Below, piece after piece: positions 1 through 8,418 of a DNA stretch of 64,000 bases (its first letter is position 1; each line of letters starts with the position of its first letter). Location of the stretch: NCBI GenBank assembly GCA_963829955.1, contig CAWHKS010000001.1, positions 248,001 to 312,000 on the forward strand. Direction: 5' to 3'. The DNA is from DASTFY01 sp963829955. Lineage in GTDB: Bacteria > Actinomycetota > Acidimicrobiia > Acidimicrobiales > Ilumatobacteraceae. Under the pieces are notes generated by a model. The model made no database searches, had not been told where the DNA came from, and was given only the letters and a program-made list of their open reading frames with translations. The translations under genes and the position numbers were made by a program.

Positions 1-1168
1 AGGCCAGCGCGGTCCACAGCACGGCGCCGAGCAGGACCGTCGTGATGCCCCACGCCCAGAGCGTCAGGTAGAACCAGGGCCGGCCGAAGATCCGGGCCAT
101 GGAGGCCGTACCGAGGACCAGCGCCACGGCGACAACGACATGCAGCGAACGCAGCGCGCGGGAGCCGACACGCCAAGCCATGACGGCCGACACCAACCAC
201 AGCACCAGCACGATCGCACCGCGACCGGCCGAGGCGTTGGTGACGAAGCGGGCCGTCCCCGTCAGCTGTTCGGCCAGACCCGACCAGACGTCGAGGTGGC
301 GCAGCGCAAGGCGGATCCCCTCGCCCAGGCCGATGGCGGCCTCGGGCGGCGAGCCGAAGTGGTCGATGAGCTCGCGGATGTTGCCCGGGTCGTTCGTGAA
401 CTGATCGGCGACGGGGGGCAGCCACAGCACCACGCCGACCCCGGTGGCCCAGGCCACCATGCGCAGGGGCCGTCGGCGCGCCTCCCCTTCCGCCCGCTCG
501 GCGCGGACGATCGCCGCGCCGAGCCCCAGGACCACCAGACCGACGGCCAGCGTCAGGTACGGCACGTGGGTCTGGGCGCACAGGGTGGCGAAGGCCACCA
601 GCGGGATCGACATGAGATCGTCGCCGCACAGGACGGCCCACGCAGCGAGCAGCACGACGATCCAGGGCAGGACCGGGAGGTACGGGTTCCAGGGCTGCGT
701 CAGGATGACCTGGCCGTAGCCACGCACGAGGATCGCCAGCAAGGCGGCGACAACAGCGACGCCCTTCCACCCACCTCTGCGCCAGCCGATCCACAGCGCG
801 ACGGTGATAGCAGCCACGTGGACGACGACGGTGCCCACCTCGAGCGACCACGAGGTCTCGCCCAGCAGCCGGTAGGTGGGCGCCAGGAGGTAGAAGCTGA
901 GCGGGCCGGGGTGGCTCCCCTGGTCGGGGTACTCGCCGATGCGGCCCGGCAGCCCGATCAGCGGGGTGTGCGACGTGCCGACGTCACGGACCCGGAACTC
1001 GGTCATGGCGAGGTCGAGCACCGGGTACCACTGGTCGGCGCTGAGGGCCACGACGGCCACCACGAGCGGGAGACCGACGACCGCGACGGCCACCGGCAGC
1101 AGCCAGCCGGGGCGCTCCCACAGTGGACGGGCCGCGCGGACCGCCGGCACCTGGTCCAGATCGGTCAC
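1..1168 (-). CDS. Polytopic membrane protein, GT-C glycosyltransferase-like (partial, C-terminus off the left edge)
   Basis: About 389 residues are visible and the reading frame stays open to base 1, so the C-terminus is missing. The product is strongly hydrophobic with repeated transmembrane segments. After the first membrane helix there is a loop with the motif SHPGPLSFYLLAP, of the sort seen in GT-C family lipid-linked sugar transferases, where this loop is outside the membrane. I chose GTG at 1168 because a TACGCT box lies 9 nt upstream; an in-frame GTG at 1195 is the alternative. It is divergent from a second membrane protein of similar type and close to the DPA genes, so a role in cell-envelope glycan assembly is plausible. 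The exact substrate cannot be read from sequence. Confidence 0.7.
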   Translation of the reverse strand, partial: MTDLDQVPAVRAARPLWERPGWLLPVAVAVVGLPLVVAVVALSADQWYPVLDLAMTEFRVRDVGTSHTPLIGLPGRIGEYPDQGSHPGPLSFYLLAPTYRLLGETSWSLEVGTVVVHVAAITVALWIGWRRGGWKGVAVVAALLAILVRGYGQVILTQPWNPYLPVLPWIVVLLAAWAVLCGDDLMSIPLVAFATLCAQTHVPYLTLAVGLVVLGLGAAIVRAERAEGEARRRPLRMVAWATGVGVVLWLPPVADQFTNDPGNIRELIDHFGSPPEAAIGLGEGIRLALRHLDVWSGLAEQLTGTARFVTNASAGRGAIVLVLWLVSAVMAWRVGSRALRSLHVVVAVALVLGTASMARIFGRPWFYLTLWAWGITTVLLGAVLWTALA

Positions 1169-1177
1169 GAGGGCGAG

Positions 1178-1183
1178 AGCGTA
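1178..1183 (-). promoter_or_regulatory. Leaderless-type -10 box TACGCT
   Basis: TACGCT on the minus strand ends 9 nt before GTG 1168. This spacing implies transcription starting at or near the start codon. Confidence 0.5.
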
Positions 1184-1217
1184 TCCCGGGTGCACCCATG
1201 CCTCGGGGCACCACCAC

Positions 1218-1223
1218 TACGTT
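1218..1223 (+). promoter_or_regulatory. Leaderless-type -10 box TACGTT
   Basis: TACGTT lies 9 nt before GTG 1233. It is divergent from the box at 1178-1183, so the two membrane-protein genes share a 64-bp promoter region. Confidence 0.45.
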
Positions 1224-1232
1224 GTGCCCCTC

Positions 1233-2987
1233 GTGGACGCCACCGTCGAGGCCGAACCGCGCCTGCCGGGCAGCTGGTGGTCGGCCAAGGCACCGGTCCG
1301 CGACGACGGCCGGGCCTTCGTGCTCGGCGGCTCCGGTGGCCTGCGTCGCCGCGCCGACGGCGCGCTGGGGACCTGGGCAGGGATCGCCGCCGTCCTCGTG
1401 CTGGTCGCCATCCCGCTGCGGGGGCTCTACAAGTTCACCGGCGGCACGATGGAAGAGGGCTTCATGCTCTACTTCCCCGAGCTGCTGCGACGGGGCTCGG
1501 TGCCCAACGTCGACTTCCTCCACCTCTACGGGCCCGGCTCACTCCAGGCCCTCATGGTCTGGTACGAGCTCCTCGGCAACACCCTGGCCGCCGAGCGGAC
1601 GTTCGGCCTGCTGCAGCACCTCGGCATCATCCTCGGCCTCTTCGCGCTGGCACGGCCATGGGGCCGGCTGGCCGCCACCATCGTGGCCGCGTTCGCTGTC
1701 TTCTACGTCATGACGCCCATCGCGCTCACGGCGATGGCGTGGAACGGCGCCGTCGCCCTGACGCTGTGGAGCGGGGTCGCCGTGCTGCGAGGGCTGCACC
1801 TGGAGGACCCGCGCCGGCAGCGCCGGTGCTGGCTGGTCGGCGGCGTCCTCGCCGGTCTGGCCCTCACGTTCCGGCCCGACCTCATCGTGGCCGTCGGTCT
1901 GTTGCTCGGGTGGCTCCTCCTGACCCGTCCTGCCATCCGGCGTCCGGTCATCGTCGGTGGGCTGATCGGGCTGATCCCGATGTGGATCCACCTGGTCATG
2001 GCTGGCCCGGGCGCGGCCATCAGGGGCATGGTGCTGGACCCGGTCTTCGAGCTACGGGCCGGACGGGAGCTCCCTCGGCCACCGTCGTGGAGCCGGCTCG
2101 ACGGCGCGCTCCAGGCGGTGGCCGAGGAGATCCCACCGTGGTGGCGCCTCCCCCACCTCCAGGCCTCGCATGCCCTGTTCCTGTGGTTCTGCGCGATGGT
2201 GCTGGGCGCGCTGGCCCTGTTGGCCTTCGCCATCTGGCAGCGGCGGCGGCCCGACGGCATCACCGGTCGCTCGACCGCGCTGCTCGCCGTGGCGCTCATC
2301 AGCGCCGGCATCCTTCCTCAGGCGCTGCAGCGGCCGGACTCCGCCCATCTGAGCTGGGTCACCTGCATCTCGTGGCCGTTCGCCGTCGTCGCGGTCATGG
2401 AGGTGGTGCGGCGCTGGAGACCCTCGATCGACCGGAAGGCTGCGCTGGCCGCGGGAACAGCAGTTGCATTTGCAATCACCTTCATCTTCACATCGCTGTT
2501 CACGTTCCGCTACTACCTGCTGCACACCCGCGTCGGCCTCGGCCAGGTGCCGAGCGCCTTCCCGGTCGAGCGCGACGGCCGCCGCTTCTACCTCGGTGAC
2601 TACGGCGCTTACCTGGCCGTCTCCGCAGCCGTGCGCGACCTTTCCGATCAGGCCGAGCCCGGTGACCGGCTCCTGGTCGGCCCGAGCGACCTGCGCCGCA
2701 CCTGGTACAGCGACGCCTTCATCTACTGGCTCTTCCCCGAGCTCGATCCGGCCACGTACTTCATCGAGATGGACCCCGGCCTGGCCAACGAGGAGGACTC
2801 GGGCCTGGCCGAGGACGTGGAGTCAGCCGATTGGGTCATCCTCACCGGGCTGTGGGACGGCTGGCTGGAGCCCAACACCTCCGGCGAGTACGGCTCGGAC
2901 GTGCCGAATCAGGTGCTGCGCGACCACTTCTGCGAGGTCGGCTCCTACGAGGACGGCCTCGCAGTCCTCTACCGCCGCTGCCGCTGA
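1233..2987 (+). CDS. Polytopic membrane protein, GT-C glycosyltransferase-like
   Basis: 584 residues with about ten hydrophobic segments and a C-terminal soluble part of roughly 130 residues. An early extramembrane loop carries VPNVDFLHLYGPGS, resembling the first loop of GT-C polyprenyl-phosphate-sugar transferases. No precise family can be named from sight. GTG 1233 is preferred because of the TACGTT box 9 nt upstream; GTG 1224 is in the same frame. The gene is divergent from the partial membrane protein on its left and is followed, on the other strand, by the DprE2-DprE1-UbiA-HAD operon. It could use a decaprenyl-phosphate sugar as donor, but that is only context. Confidence 0.75.
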   Translation: MDATVEAEPRLPGSWWSAKAPVRDDGRAFVLGGSGGLRRRADGALGTWAGIAAVLVLVAIPLRGLYKFTGGTMEEGFMLYFPELLRRGSVPNVDFLHLYGPGSLQALMVWYELLGNTLAAERTFGLLQHLGIILGLFALARPWGRLAATIVAAFAVFYVMTPIALTAMAWNGAVALTLWSGVAVLRGLHLEDPRRQRRCWLVGGVLAGLALTFRPDLIVAVGLLLGWLLLTRPAIRRPVIVGGLIGLIPMWIHLVMAGPGAAIRGMVLDPVFELRAGRELPRPPSWSRLDGALQAVAEEIPPWWRLPHLQASHALFLWFCAMVLGALALLAFAIWQRRRPDGITGRSTALLAVALISAGILPQALQRPDSAHLSWVTCISWPFAVVAVMEVVRRWRPSIDRKAALAAGTAVAFAITFIFTSLFTFRYYLLHTRVGLGQVPSAFPVERDGRRFYLGDYGAYLAVSAAVRDLSDQAEPGDRLLVGPSDLRRTWYSDAFIYWLFPELDPATYFIEMDPGLANEEDSGLAEDVESADWVILTGLWDGWLEPNTSGEYGSDVPNQVLRDHFCEVGSYEDGLAVLYRRCR

Positions 2988-3109
2988 CCCAGGCCGCCGA
3001 CCCCCCGCCGCCGACCCGCCGACTCGTTCCGTCGAAAGCGTGTCTCACTTGGCGCCAGAAATCGCAATCTCAGGTGCACACTTCCGGATGCAACAACTTA
3101 CGGCGAGGT

Positions 3110-3865
3110 TCAGCTGAGCGGGAGGCGGCGCCAGACGCCGCCGGGCAGGTGGCGGAACCCGGCGAAGAGCGGTCGGAGCGTGCCCGGCACCCACACGGTG
3201 CGGCGGCCGTGCTGGAGGGCCTTCACCGTCGCCTCGGCCACGGCCGTCGGGGTGGTCGCGAGCGGCGCCGCCTTCATCCCGTGGGTCATGCGGGAGTGGA
3301 CGAAGCCCGGCCGCACGACGAGCACGCTGGCGCCCGTCCCGGCCAGGGCATCCCCCAGACCCTGCGCGAAGCCGTCCAATCCCGCCTTGGACGAGCCGTA
3401 GACGAAGTTGGCCTTGCGCACCCGCTCCCCCGCCACGCTGGACAGCACGACCAACCGTCCGTGGCCCTGGCGCCGGAACTGCGCGGCGACCGCCAGGCCG
3501 ACGCTCACCGCGCCCGTGTAGTTGACGGTGACCATGGCGGCCGCGGCGGCCGGATCGTCATCCAGCTCCACCTGGTCGACGAGCTGCCCGAAGGCGACGA
3601 TCACGACGTCGAGGTCGCCATGACGGGCGACCAGGTCGGCGACGAACGCCTCATGGCCGGCGCTGTCGGTGGCCTCGAACGGCACCACGTCGACATTCAG
3701 CCCCGGACGCTCGAGGTCGCCGACCGCCACCTCGTCCGGGTGACGGGCGGCCAGGACGACTGTGCGGGTCGACGGCGACGTCAACGCGGCCACGATCGCC
3801 CGGCCGATGTCGCTGCTGCCGCCCAGCAGCACGATGGTCTGCGGTTCACCCAGCGCGTTGTCCAT
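3110..3865 (-). CDS. dprE2: Decaprenylphospho-beta-D-erythro-pentofuranosid-2-ulose 2-reductase (DprE2)
   Basis: A 251-residue short-chain dehydrogenase. The nucleotide-binding motif GGSSDIG is at residues 15-21 and the catalytic Ser-Tyr-Lys set is S142/S143, Y156 and K160 (YGSSK). In mycobacteria DprE2 reduces the keto intermediate made by DprE1 to decaprenyl-phosphoryl-arabinose using NADH. The assignment rests on the fold plus position directly downstream of dprE1 (38-bp gap), as in known dprE1-dprE2 pairs. Start ATG 3865. It is the last gene of the four-gene minus-strand operon starting at 6822. A generic SDR is the alternative, but the context makes DprE2 likely. Confidence 0.85.
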   Translation of the reverse strand: MDNALGEPQTIVLLGGSSDIGRAIVAALTSPSTRTVVLAARHPDEVAVGDLERPGLNVDVVPFEATDSAGHEAFVADLVARHGDLDVVIVAFGQLVDQVELDDDPAAAAAMVTVNYTGAVSVGLAVAAQFRRQGHGRLVVLSSVAGERVRKANFVYGSSKAGLDGFAQGLGDALAGTGASVLVVRPGFVHSRMTHGMKAAPLATTPTAVAEATVKALQHGRRTVWVPGTLRPLFAGFRHLPGGVWRRLPLS

Positions 3866-3903
3866 GTGCCTCCGTCCGTGATCCTCGGTCCTCGGTGCGC
3901 CGC

Positions 3904-5274
3904 TCAGTCCGCGAGCAGACGCAGGCGCCGGCTCTGGTCGCTGGCCCACACCCCGGCCGGATCCACGCCGGCCCGGATGGCTCGCCACTCCTCCAGACGT
4001 GGGTAGCCCCTGCGCAGCGCAGCCGGCGTGGTGTGGCCGTCCTTGGCCAGGTAGTGACGGCCGCCCGCCTCCAGCACGAGGTCGTCGAGCCCGTGCAGCA
4101 ACGCGGCGAGGCCGGGGGCGCCGGCGGGCAGATCGAGGGCGAGGGTCCAGCCGGGGATGGGGAAGCTGAGCGGGCCCGGGTTGGCGGCGCCGAAGCGCTT
4201 CAGCACGGCAAGAAAGCTGGTGGTGCCCGAAGCGGCGAGCCGCTCCACGACCGTCCGCAGCGTCGCCTCCTCCCCGAAGGGCACGACGAACTGGTACTGC
4301 AGGAAGCCCCGGCGGCCGTACAGCCGGTTCCACGAGCCCACGGCGTCGAGCGGGTGGAAGTACCCGGGGATCGACATGATCTGCCCCACCCGCCGCTTGG
4401 GCGCCTTGCGGAACCAGAACTCGTTGAACGCGGCCACGGAGAAGTGGTTGAGCACGCCCGGCGGCGGGACGAGCGGCGGCACCGCGATCACCTGCTGCGG
4501 GTCGTAGGCCAGGGGCTCGACGGCGTCGCGGGGCAGCAACTGGTCAGCTCGCGCGTGGTCACCCCTGGTCAGCACGCTCCGGCCGAGGCGGGCGCCCTTG
4601 GCCATGAGATCGATCCAGGCCACTGAGTAGCGGTGGTAGCGGTCACCCTCGTCCATCAGGGTCAGGAGGGTGTCGAGGTCCGGCGTGCGGGTGGTGTCGA
4701 CGGCGATGCGACTCGTCTCGACGCGCAAGAGCTGCACGGTGGCATCGAGGATCACGCCGGTGAGGCCCATGCCACCGACCGTCGCCCAGAAGAGGTCGGG
4801 CCGACGATCGGGCCCGATGTCCACCACGCTGCCGTCGGCCAGTAGCAGCGACAGCCGCCGGACGTGGTTGCCGAATGAACCATCCAGGTGGTGGTTCTTG
4901 CCGTGAATGTCGCTGGCGATGGCGCCGCCGACGGTGACGAACCGCGTGCCCGGCGTGACCGGCACGAAGTAGCCCCGGGGGACGATCGTGCGCAGGAGCG
5001 CGTCGAGGCTGACGCCCGCGGGCACGGTGGCGGTACCGGCCGCATCGTCGATGCGGATGTCGTGGGCGCGGGGCTCCAGCTCGATGACCGCGCCGCCCCC
5101 GTTCTGGGCCGGGTCGCCATAGGAGCGCCCGAGCCCCCGGGCGATGCCGCCCCGCGGAGGCAGGTCCTTCACGGCATGAGCCAGCGCGTCGACGTCACCG
5201 GCCCGCCCCGTGACCACCTCGGCGGTGGATGGTGACGTGCGGCCCCACCCGGTCAGGAGCCGGCGCTCAGGCAC
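3904..5274 (-). CDS. dprE1: Decaprenylphosphoryl-beta-D-ribose oxidase (DprE1), FAD-dependent
   Basis: A 456-residue FAD-binding oxidoreductase of the VAO/PCMH type. The FAD-contact stretch HGKNHH is at residues 124-129, and the C-terminal substrate domain ends with the typical ASDQSRRLRLL tail. It oxidises the C2' hydroxyl of decaprenyl-phosphoryl-ribose, the first step of its epimerisation to the arabinose donor. In the conserved PIPGW segment the cysteine that benzothiazinones attack in M. tuberculosis (Cys387) is Ala379 here (GWTLALD). A lysine that aligns with the active-site Lys418 is K411. GTG start at 5274 overlaps the end of the upstream UbiA gene by 8 bp, so the two are translationally coupled. 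Confidence 0.92.
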   Translation of the reverse strand: MPERRLLTGWGRTSPSTAEVVTGRAGDVDALAHAVKDLPPRGGIARGLGRSYGDPAQNGGGAVIELEPRAHDIRIDDAAGTATVPAGVSLDALLRTIVPRGYFVPVTPGTRFVTVGGAIASDIHGKNHHLDGSFGNHVRRLSLLLADGSVVDIGPDRRPDLFWATVGGMGLTGVILDATVQLLRVETSRIAVDTTRTPDLDTLLTLMDEGDRYHRYSVAWIDLMAKGARLGRSVLTRGDHARADQLLPRDAVEPLAYDPQQVIAVPPLVPPPGVLNHFSVAAFNEFWFRKAPKRRVGQIMSIPGYFHPLDAVGSWNRLYGRRGFLQYQFVVPFGEEATLRTVVERLAASGTTSFLAVLKRFGAANPGPLSFPIPGWTLALDLPAGAPGLAALLHGLDDLVLEAGGRHYLAKDGHTTPAALRRGYPRLEEWRAIRAGVDPAGVWASDQSRRLRLLAD

Positions 5275-6208
5275 GGATGAGCCCCACGCCGAACAGCACG
5301 ACCCAGATGACGCCCATGAGCTGCAACAGCCGGTCCCGCAGGAACAGGTCCTCGGGCGTAGCCCCCTCGCCCACCTCGACGGCGAGCGCGTAGCGGAGCA
5401 GACCGGTCACCACAGGGATGGCGGAGAGCTGGAACCAGACGGCGCCCTGCCCGCCGAGCTCGGCCTTGTCGAAGCTGAAGATGCAGTAGGCGACCGCGGT
5501 CCCCGCGCAGGCCACGCCCATGACGAAGCGTAGGAAGGGCACGGTGTAGTGGTCGAGAGTCGGGCGCACGTTGGCTGCCTCCTCGCCCATCTCCTCCAGT
5601 TCGGCGAGGCGCTTGCCGGTGACGACGAACAGCGAGCCGAACCCGGTGACGATGAGGAACCAGCTCGACACGACCACGTTCACGACCACCGCGCCGCCGA
5701 TGGCCCGTAGGAGGAATCCCGATGCGACGATGACAAGGTCGAGGATGGCGACGTGCTTCAGCCAGAGGCTGTAGGCGATGGTGGTGACGACGTACACCGC
5801 GAGCACGGCGACGAAGTCCCACTCCGTCGTGGCGATGGCGAGCGCGAAGGCGATCACCGCCAGCACGGCCGCCACGACCCGCCCCGTCCCCACGGAGATG
5901 AGGCCTGCGGCCAGAGGGCGGTTCTGCTTGGTCGGGTGCCGGCGGTCGGCCTCGATGTCGGCCAGGTCGTTCAACACGTAGATCGCGCTGGATGCCGCGC
6001 AGAACGACGCGAAGGCCAAGGTCAGGCGCCACCAGGTGTCGAGCTCGGTCAGCACCTCGGCGCCGGCCGGCGCGGCCACGACGAGCAGGTTCTTGGCCCA
6101 CTGACGAGGGCGCATCTCGGTGAGGATCGGCCGCAGGCCTCCCAGTCCGCTGGCCGGCCGGGCAGCCACCGCGGTCGCCGGCGGCCGCACGTCGCTCCGC
6201 TCGGTCAT
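5267..6208 (-). CDS. ubiA: UbiA-family decaprenyl-phosphate phosphoribosyltransferase (DPPR synthase)
   Basis: A 313-residue membrane prenyltransferase with about nine hydrophobic helices. The first aspartate-rich motif N-D-x2-D-x3-D is at residues 80-88, followed by HPTKQNRP. A second conserved region is YSLWLKHVAILDL. UbiA enzymes of this subgroup move 5-phosphoribose from PRPP to decaprenyl phosphate at the cytoplasmic membrane face, making the precursor that is dephosphorylated and then epimerised by DprE1/DprE2. ATG 6208 overlaps the upstream HAD gene by 4 bp (ATGA), and its stop overlaps dprE1. The operon order supports the DPPR synthase reading over ubiquinone or heme pathway relatives. 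Confidence 0.88.
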   Translation of the reverse strand: MTERSDVRPPATAVAARPASGLGGLRPILTEMRPRQWAKNLLVVAAPAGAEVLTELDTWWRLTLAFASFCAASSAIYVLNDLADIEADRRHPTKQNRPLAAGLISVGTGRVVAAVLAVIAFALAIATTEWDFVAVLAVYVVTTIAYSLWLKHVAILDLVIVASGFLLRAIGGAVVVNVVVSSWFLIVTGFGSLFVVTGKRLAELEEMGEEAANVRPTLDHYTVPFLRFVMGVACAGTAVAYCIFSFDKAELGGQGAVWFQLSAIPVVTGLLRYALAVEVGEGATPEDLFLRDRLLQLMGVIWVVLFGVGLIRA

Positions 6209-6822
6209 GACGGCACCGCCACCAACGGCTCCGCGCCGACGTGAACCGGGTGGCGGGCGAGGCGGAGCATCGGCGCGTCGTCCGGGCTGTCGCCGTACGC
6301 CCAGGCGAGGCGGGGCGGATCGCCGTAGATGGAGCTCAAGCGACGCACCTTCTCCTCGTCGCGGCAGTTGGCGCCGGCCAGCCGGCCGGTGAGCCGGCCG
6401 TTCCCATCGGCCTCCAGCTCCGTCGCCACGACCCGTGACGCCCCGAGGCGGGCGCCCAGCGGTTCGGCGTAGGCCGCGAACGAGGCCGTCACCAGGATGA
6501 CCTCGTGCCCAGCGTCGGTGTGCCAGCGCAGACGATCGACGACGTCGGGTCGGATCCACTGCTCGACGATCTCGGTGGCAAAGTCCCGCCCTTTCGCGTG
6601 CACGTCGGCGGCGGGCCGGCCCGCGAGCACGCCGGCCAGGAGGGCTTTCACGTCGTCACGCCGGTCGCGGTCGCGAGCGGCGGCCACCAGCACGTGCGGT
6701 CGGCGGGCCAGCGCCCGTGCGACGCTCCTGCGACCAACGACGCGGACCAGGAACGGCAACACGCAGTCCCGCCGGGTGAGCGTCCCATCGACGTCGAAGG
6801 CGGCGATGTCGCTCGGGACCAC
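6205..6822 (-). CDS. HAD-superfamily (subfamily IB, SerB-like) phosphatase
   Basis: 205 residues. HAD motif I is FDVDGTL near residues 9-15, motif II is around VTASFAAY, and motif IV is GDSPDDAPML near the C-terminus. It is the first gene of the operon with UbiA, DprE1 and DprE2. In mycobacteria a separate PAP2-type phosphatase is assigned to removing the 5-phosphate from DPPR. Here a HAD enzyme sits in that position, so it may do this job; that is inference. GTG 6822 is chosen because a TACGAT box lies 9 nt upstream and the next gene starts inside its stop codon. Confidence 0.82.
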   Translation of the reverse strand: MVPSDIAAFDVDGTLTRRDCVLPFLVRVVGRRSVARALARRPHVLVAAARDRDRRDDVKALLAGVLAGRPAADVHAKGRDFATEIVEQWIRPDVVDRLRWHTDAGHEVILVTASFAAYAEPLGARLGASRVVATELEADGNGRLTGRLAGANCRDEEKVRRLSSIYGDPPRLAWAYGDSPDDAPMLRLARHPVHVGAEPLVAVPS

Positions 6823-6831
6823 GGACGCGGG

Positions 6832-6837
6832 ATCGTA
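6832..6837 (-). promoter_or_regulatory. Leaderless-type -10 box TACGAT of the DPA operon
   Basis: TACGAT on the minus strand, 9 nt before GTG 6822. It would drive the HAD-ubiA-dprE1-dprE2 operon. Confidence 0.45.
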
Positions 6838-6890
6838 CCGGCCGGCCTCCCCGGGTTGACGGCAACTGGTCAGGCCCGGCGCAGGGCCCG

Positions 6891-8342
6891 TCACCAGCTC
6901 GTGCCGAGCGGTCGACCCTCCTCGTACCCCGCTGCGCTCTGGATGCCGACCACCGCCTTCTCGTGCAGCTCGGCGATGGAAGCGGCGCCGGCGTACGTGC
7001 AGGCGCTGCGTACCCCGGCGACGATCTGGTCGATGATGTCCTCGACGCCCGGCCGATCCGGATCGATGTACATCCGCGAGGTGCTGATGCCCTCCTGGAA
7101 CAGCTCCTTGCGGGCGCGGTCGAACTCGGTCTCCTGGCGCGTGCGGTTCTTCACCGCTCGGTGGGACGCCATGCCGAAGCTCTCCTTGTAGAGCCGGCCG
7201 TCGCTGTCGCGCTGGGCGTCGGCCGCGCTCTCGTACGTGCCGGCCAGCCACGAGCCGAACATCACGCTGGACGCGCCCGCGGCCAGGGCCAGGGCGACGT
7301 CGCGCGGGTGCCGGACGCCACCGTCGGCCCAGGTGTGGCGCTCCAGCCGTCGCGCCTCCGCAGCGCACTCGAGCACCGCCGAGAACTGGGGCCGCCCCAC
7401 GCCCGTCATCATCCGGGTGGTGCACATGGCGCCCGGTCCGACGCCCACCTTGACGATGTCGGCACCGGCCTCGACCAGGTGGCGCGTGGCCTCCGCAGTG
7501 ACGACGTTGCCGGCGACGATGCGCACGACGCGGTCTCCGGCGAGCTGGTCGACGACCGCACGCACCTCCTCGACCGCGTGCAGCGTGCGGGTCTGGTGGC
7601 CGTGCGCGGTGTCGATCACGAGCACGTCGATGCCGAGGTCCAGCACGGTCTTGGCCTTCACCGCCGGGTGGCCATTGATGCCGAGCGCCACGCCAACCCG
7701 TAGCCGACCCTCGTCATCGACGTTGGGGCTGTACAGCGTGGACCGCAGCGCGCCCTTGCGGGTGATGGCTCCGATCAGCCGGCCGTCCTCGATGACAGGC
7801 GCCGCGGTCACCCGTCGATCGGACAGACGCTCGAAGATCTCGGGCAGAGGAGTCGCGGCCTCGACCATCACCAGATCACGGGACATCACGTTGTGGAGCT
7901 GGGTGAAGCGATCGAAGCCAGCGGCGTCGGTCTCGGTGAAGACGCCGACGGGCTCGTCGCCCTCCACGACGATCACGACGCCGTGGGACCGCTTGTGGAT
8001 CAGTGACAGCGCCTCCCCCACCGTGCCCGTCGGCGGGAGCGTGATCGGCGTGTCATAGACCGGGTCACGGCTGTGCAGGTACTCGACGACGGTCTCCACG
8101 ATGTCCAGGGGGATGTCCTGCGGCAGGACGGCCAGGCCGCCGCGCCGGGCGACCGTCTCGGCCATTCGCCTGCCGGCCACGGCCGTCATGTTGGCCACCA
8201 CCACCGGCAGGCTCGTCCCCACCCCGTCAGGCGTCGTCAGGTCCACGTCCATGCGCGAGGGCACCGACGAGAGGCTGGGCACCATGAACACGTCGCTGTA
8301 CGTCAGGTCGTAGGGGGGCAGGTCGTCGTCGAGGAAGCGCAT
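6891..8342 (-). CDS. guaB1: GuaB1-family IMP dehydrogenase-related protein (purine nucleotide oxidoreductase)
   Basis: 483 residues with the IMPDH/GMP reductase barrel. Two CBS domains are inserted at about residues 95-205. The catalytic-loop cysteine is C307 in GAMCTTRMMTG, preceded by the phosphate-binding GVGPG. Actinobacteria carry this GuaB1 paralogue beside the true IMP dehydrogenase, and at least one has been shown to act as a GMP reductase, so the reaction may be GMP to IMP. Start ATG 8342 has an upstream AGAAGG ribosome-binding site and a possible TTAGCAT promoter box about 25-35 nt upstream. It is monocistronic and divergent from the hydrolase gene at 8419. Confidence 0.9.
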   Translation of the reverse strand: MRFLDDDLPPYDLTYSDVFMVPSLSSVPSRMDVDLTTPDGVGTSLPVVVANMTAVAGRRMAETVARRGGLAVLPQDIPLDIVETVVEYLHSRDPVYDTPITLPPTGTVGEALSLIHKRSHGVVIVVEGDEPVGVFTETDAAGFDRFTQLHNVMSRDLVMVEAATPLPEIFERLSDRRVTAAPVIEDGRLIGAITRKGALRSTLYSPNVDDEGRLRVGVALGINGHPAVKAKTVLDLGIDVLVIDTAHGHQTRTLHAVEEVRAVVDQLAGDRVVRIVAGNVVTAEATRHLVEAGADIVKVGVGPGAMCTTRMMTGVGRPQFSAVLECAAEARRLERHTWADGGVRHPRDVALALAAGASSVMFGSWLAGTYESAADAQRDSDGRLYKESFGMASHRAVKNRTRQETEFDRARKELFQEGISTSRMYIDPDRPGVEDIIDQIVAGVRSACTYAGAASIAELHEKAVVGIQSAAGYEEGRPLGTSW

Positions 8343-8404
8343 GGTCGTACCTTCTGATCGGCCGTTCGATGCTAACGGCGACGGACCGCGCCGGGTGGTG
8401 GAAG

Positions 8405-8410
8405 TAGCGT
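8405..8410 (+). promoter_or_regulatory. Leaderless-type -10 box TAGCGT
   Basis: TAGCGT lies 8 nt before the in-frame GTG 8419. It decides the start of the hydrolase gene against the longer ATG 8341. Confidence 0.5.
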
Positions 8411-8418
8411 CGCCGGAC

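Noticed and set aside
8340..8343. CATG where the start codons of guaB1 and the hydrolase would overlap on opposite strands
   Set aside because: The hydrolase more likely starts at GTG 8419, behind a TAGCGT box, so the overlap disappears. The similar case at 60348-60351 is explained the same way by GTG 60284.
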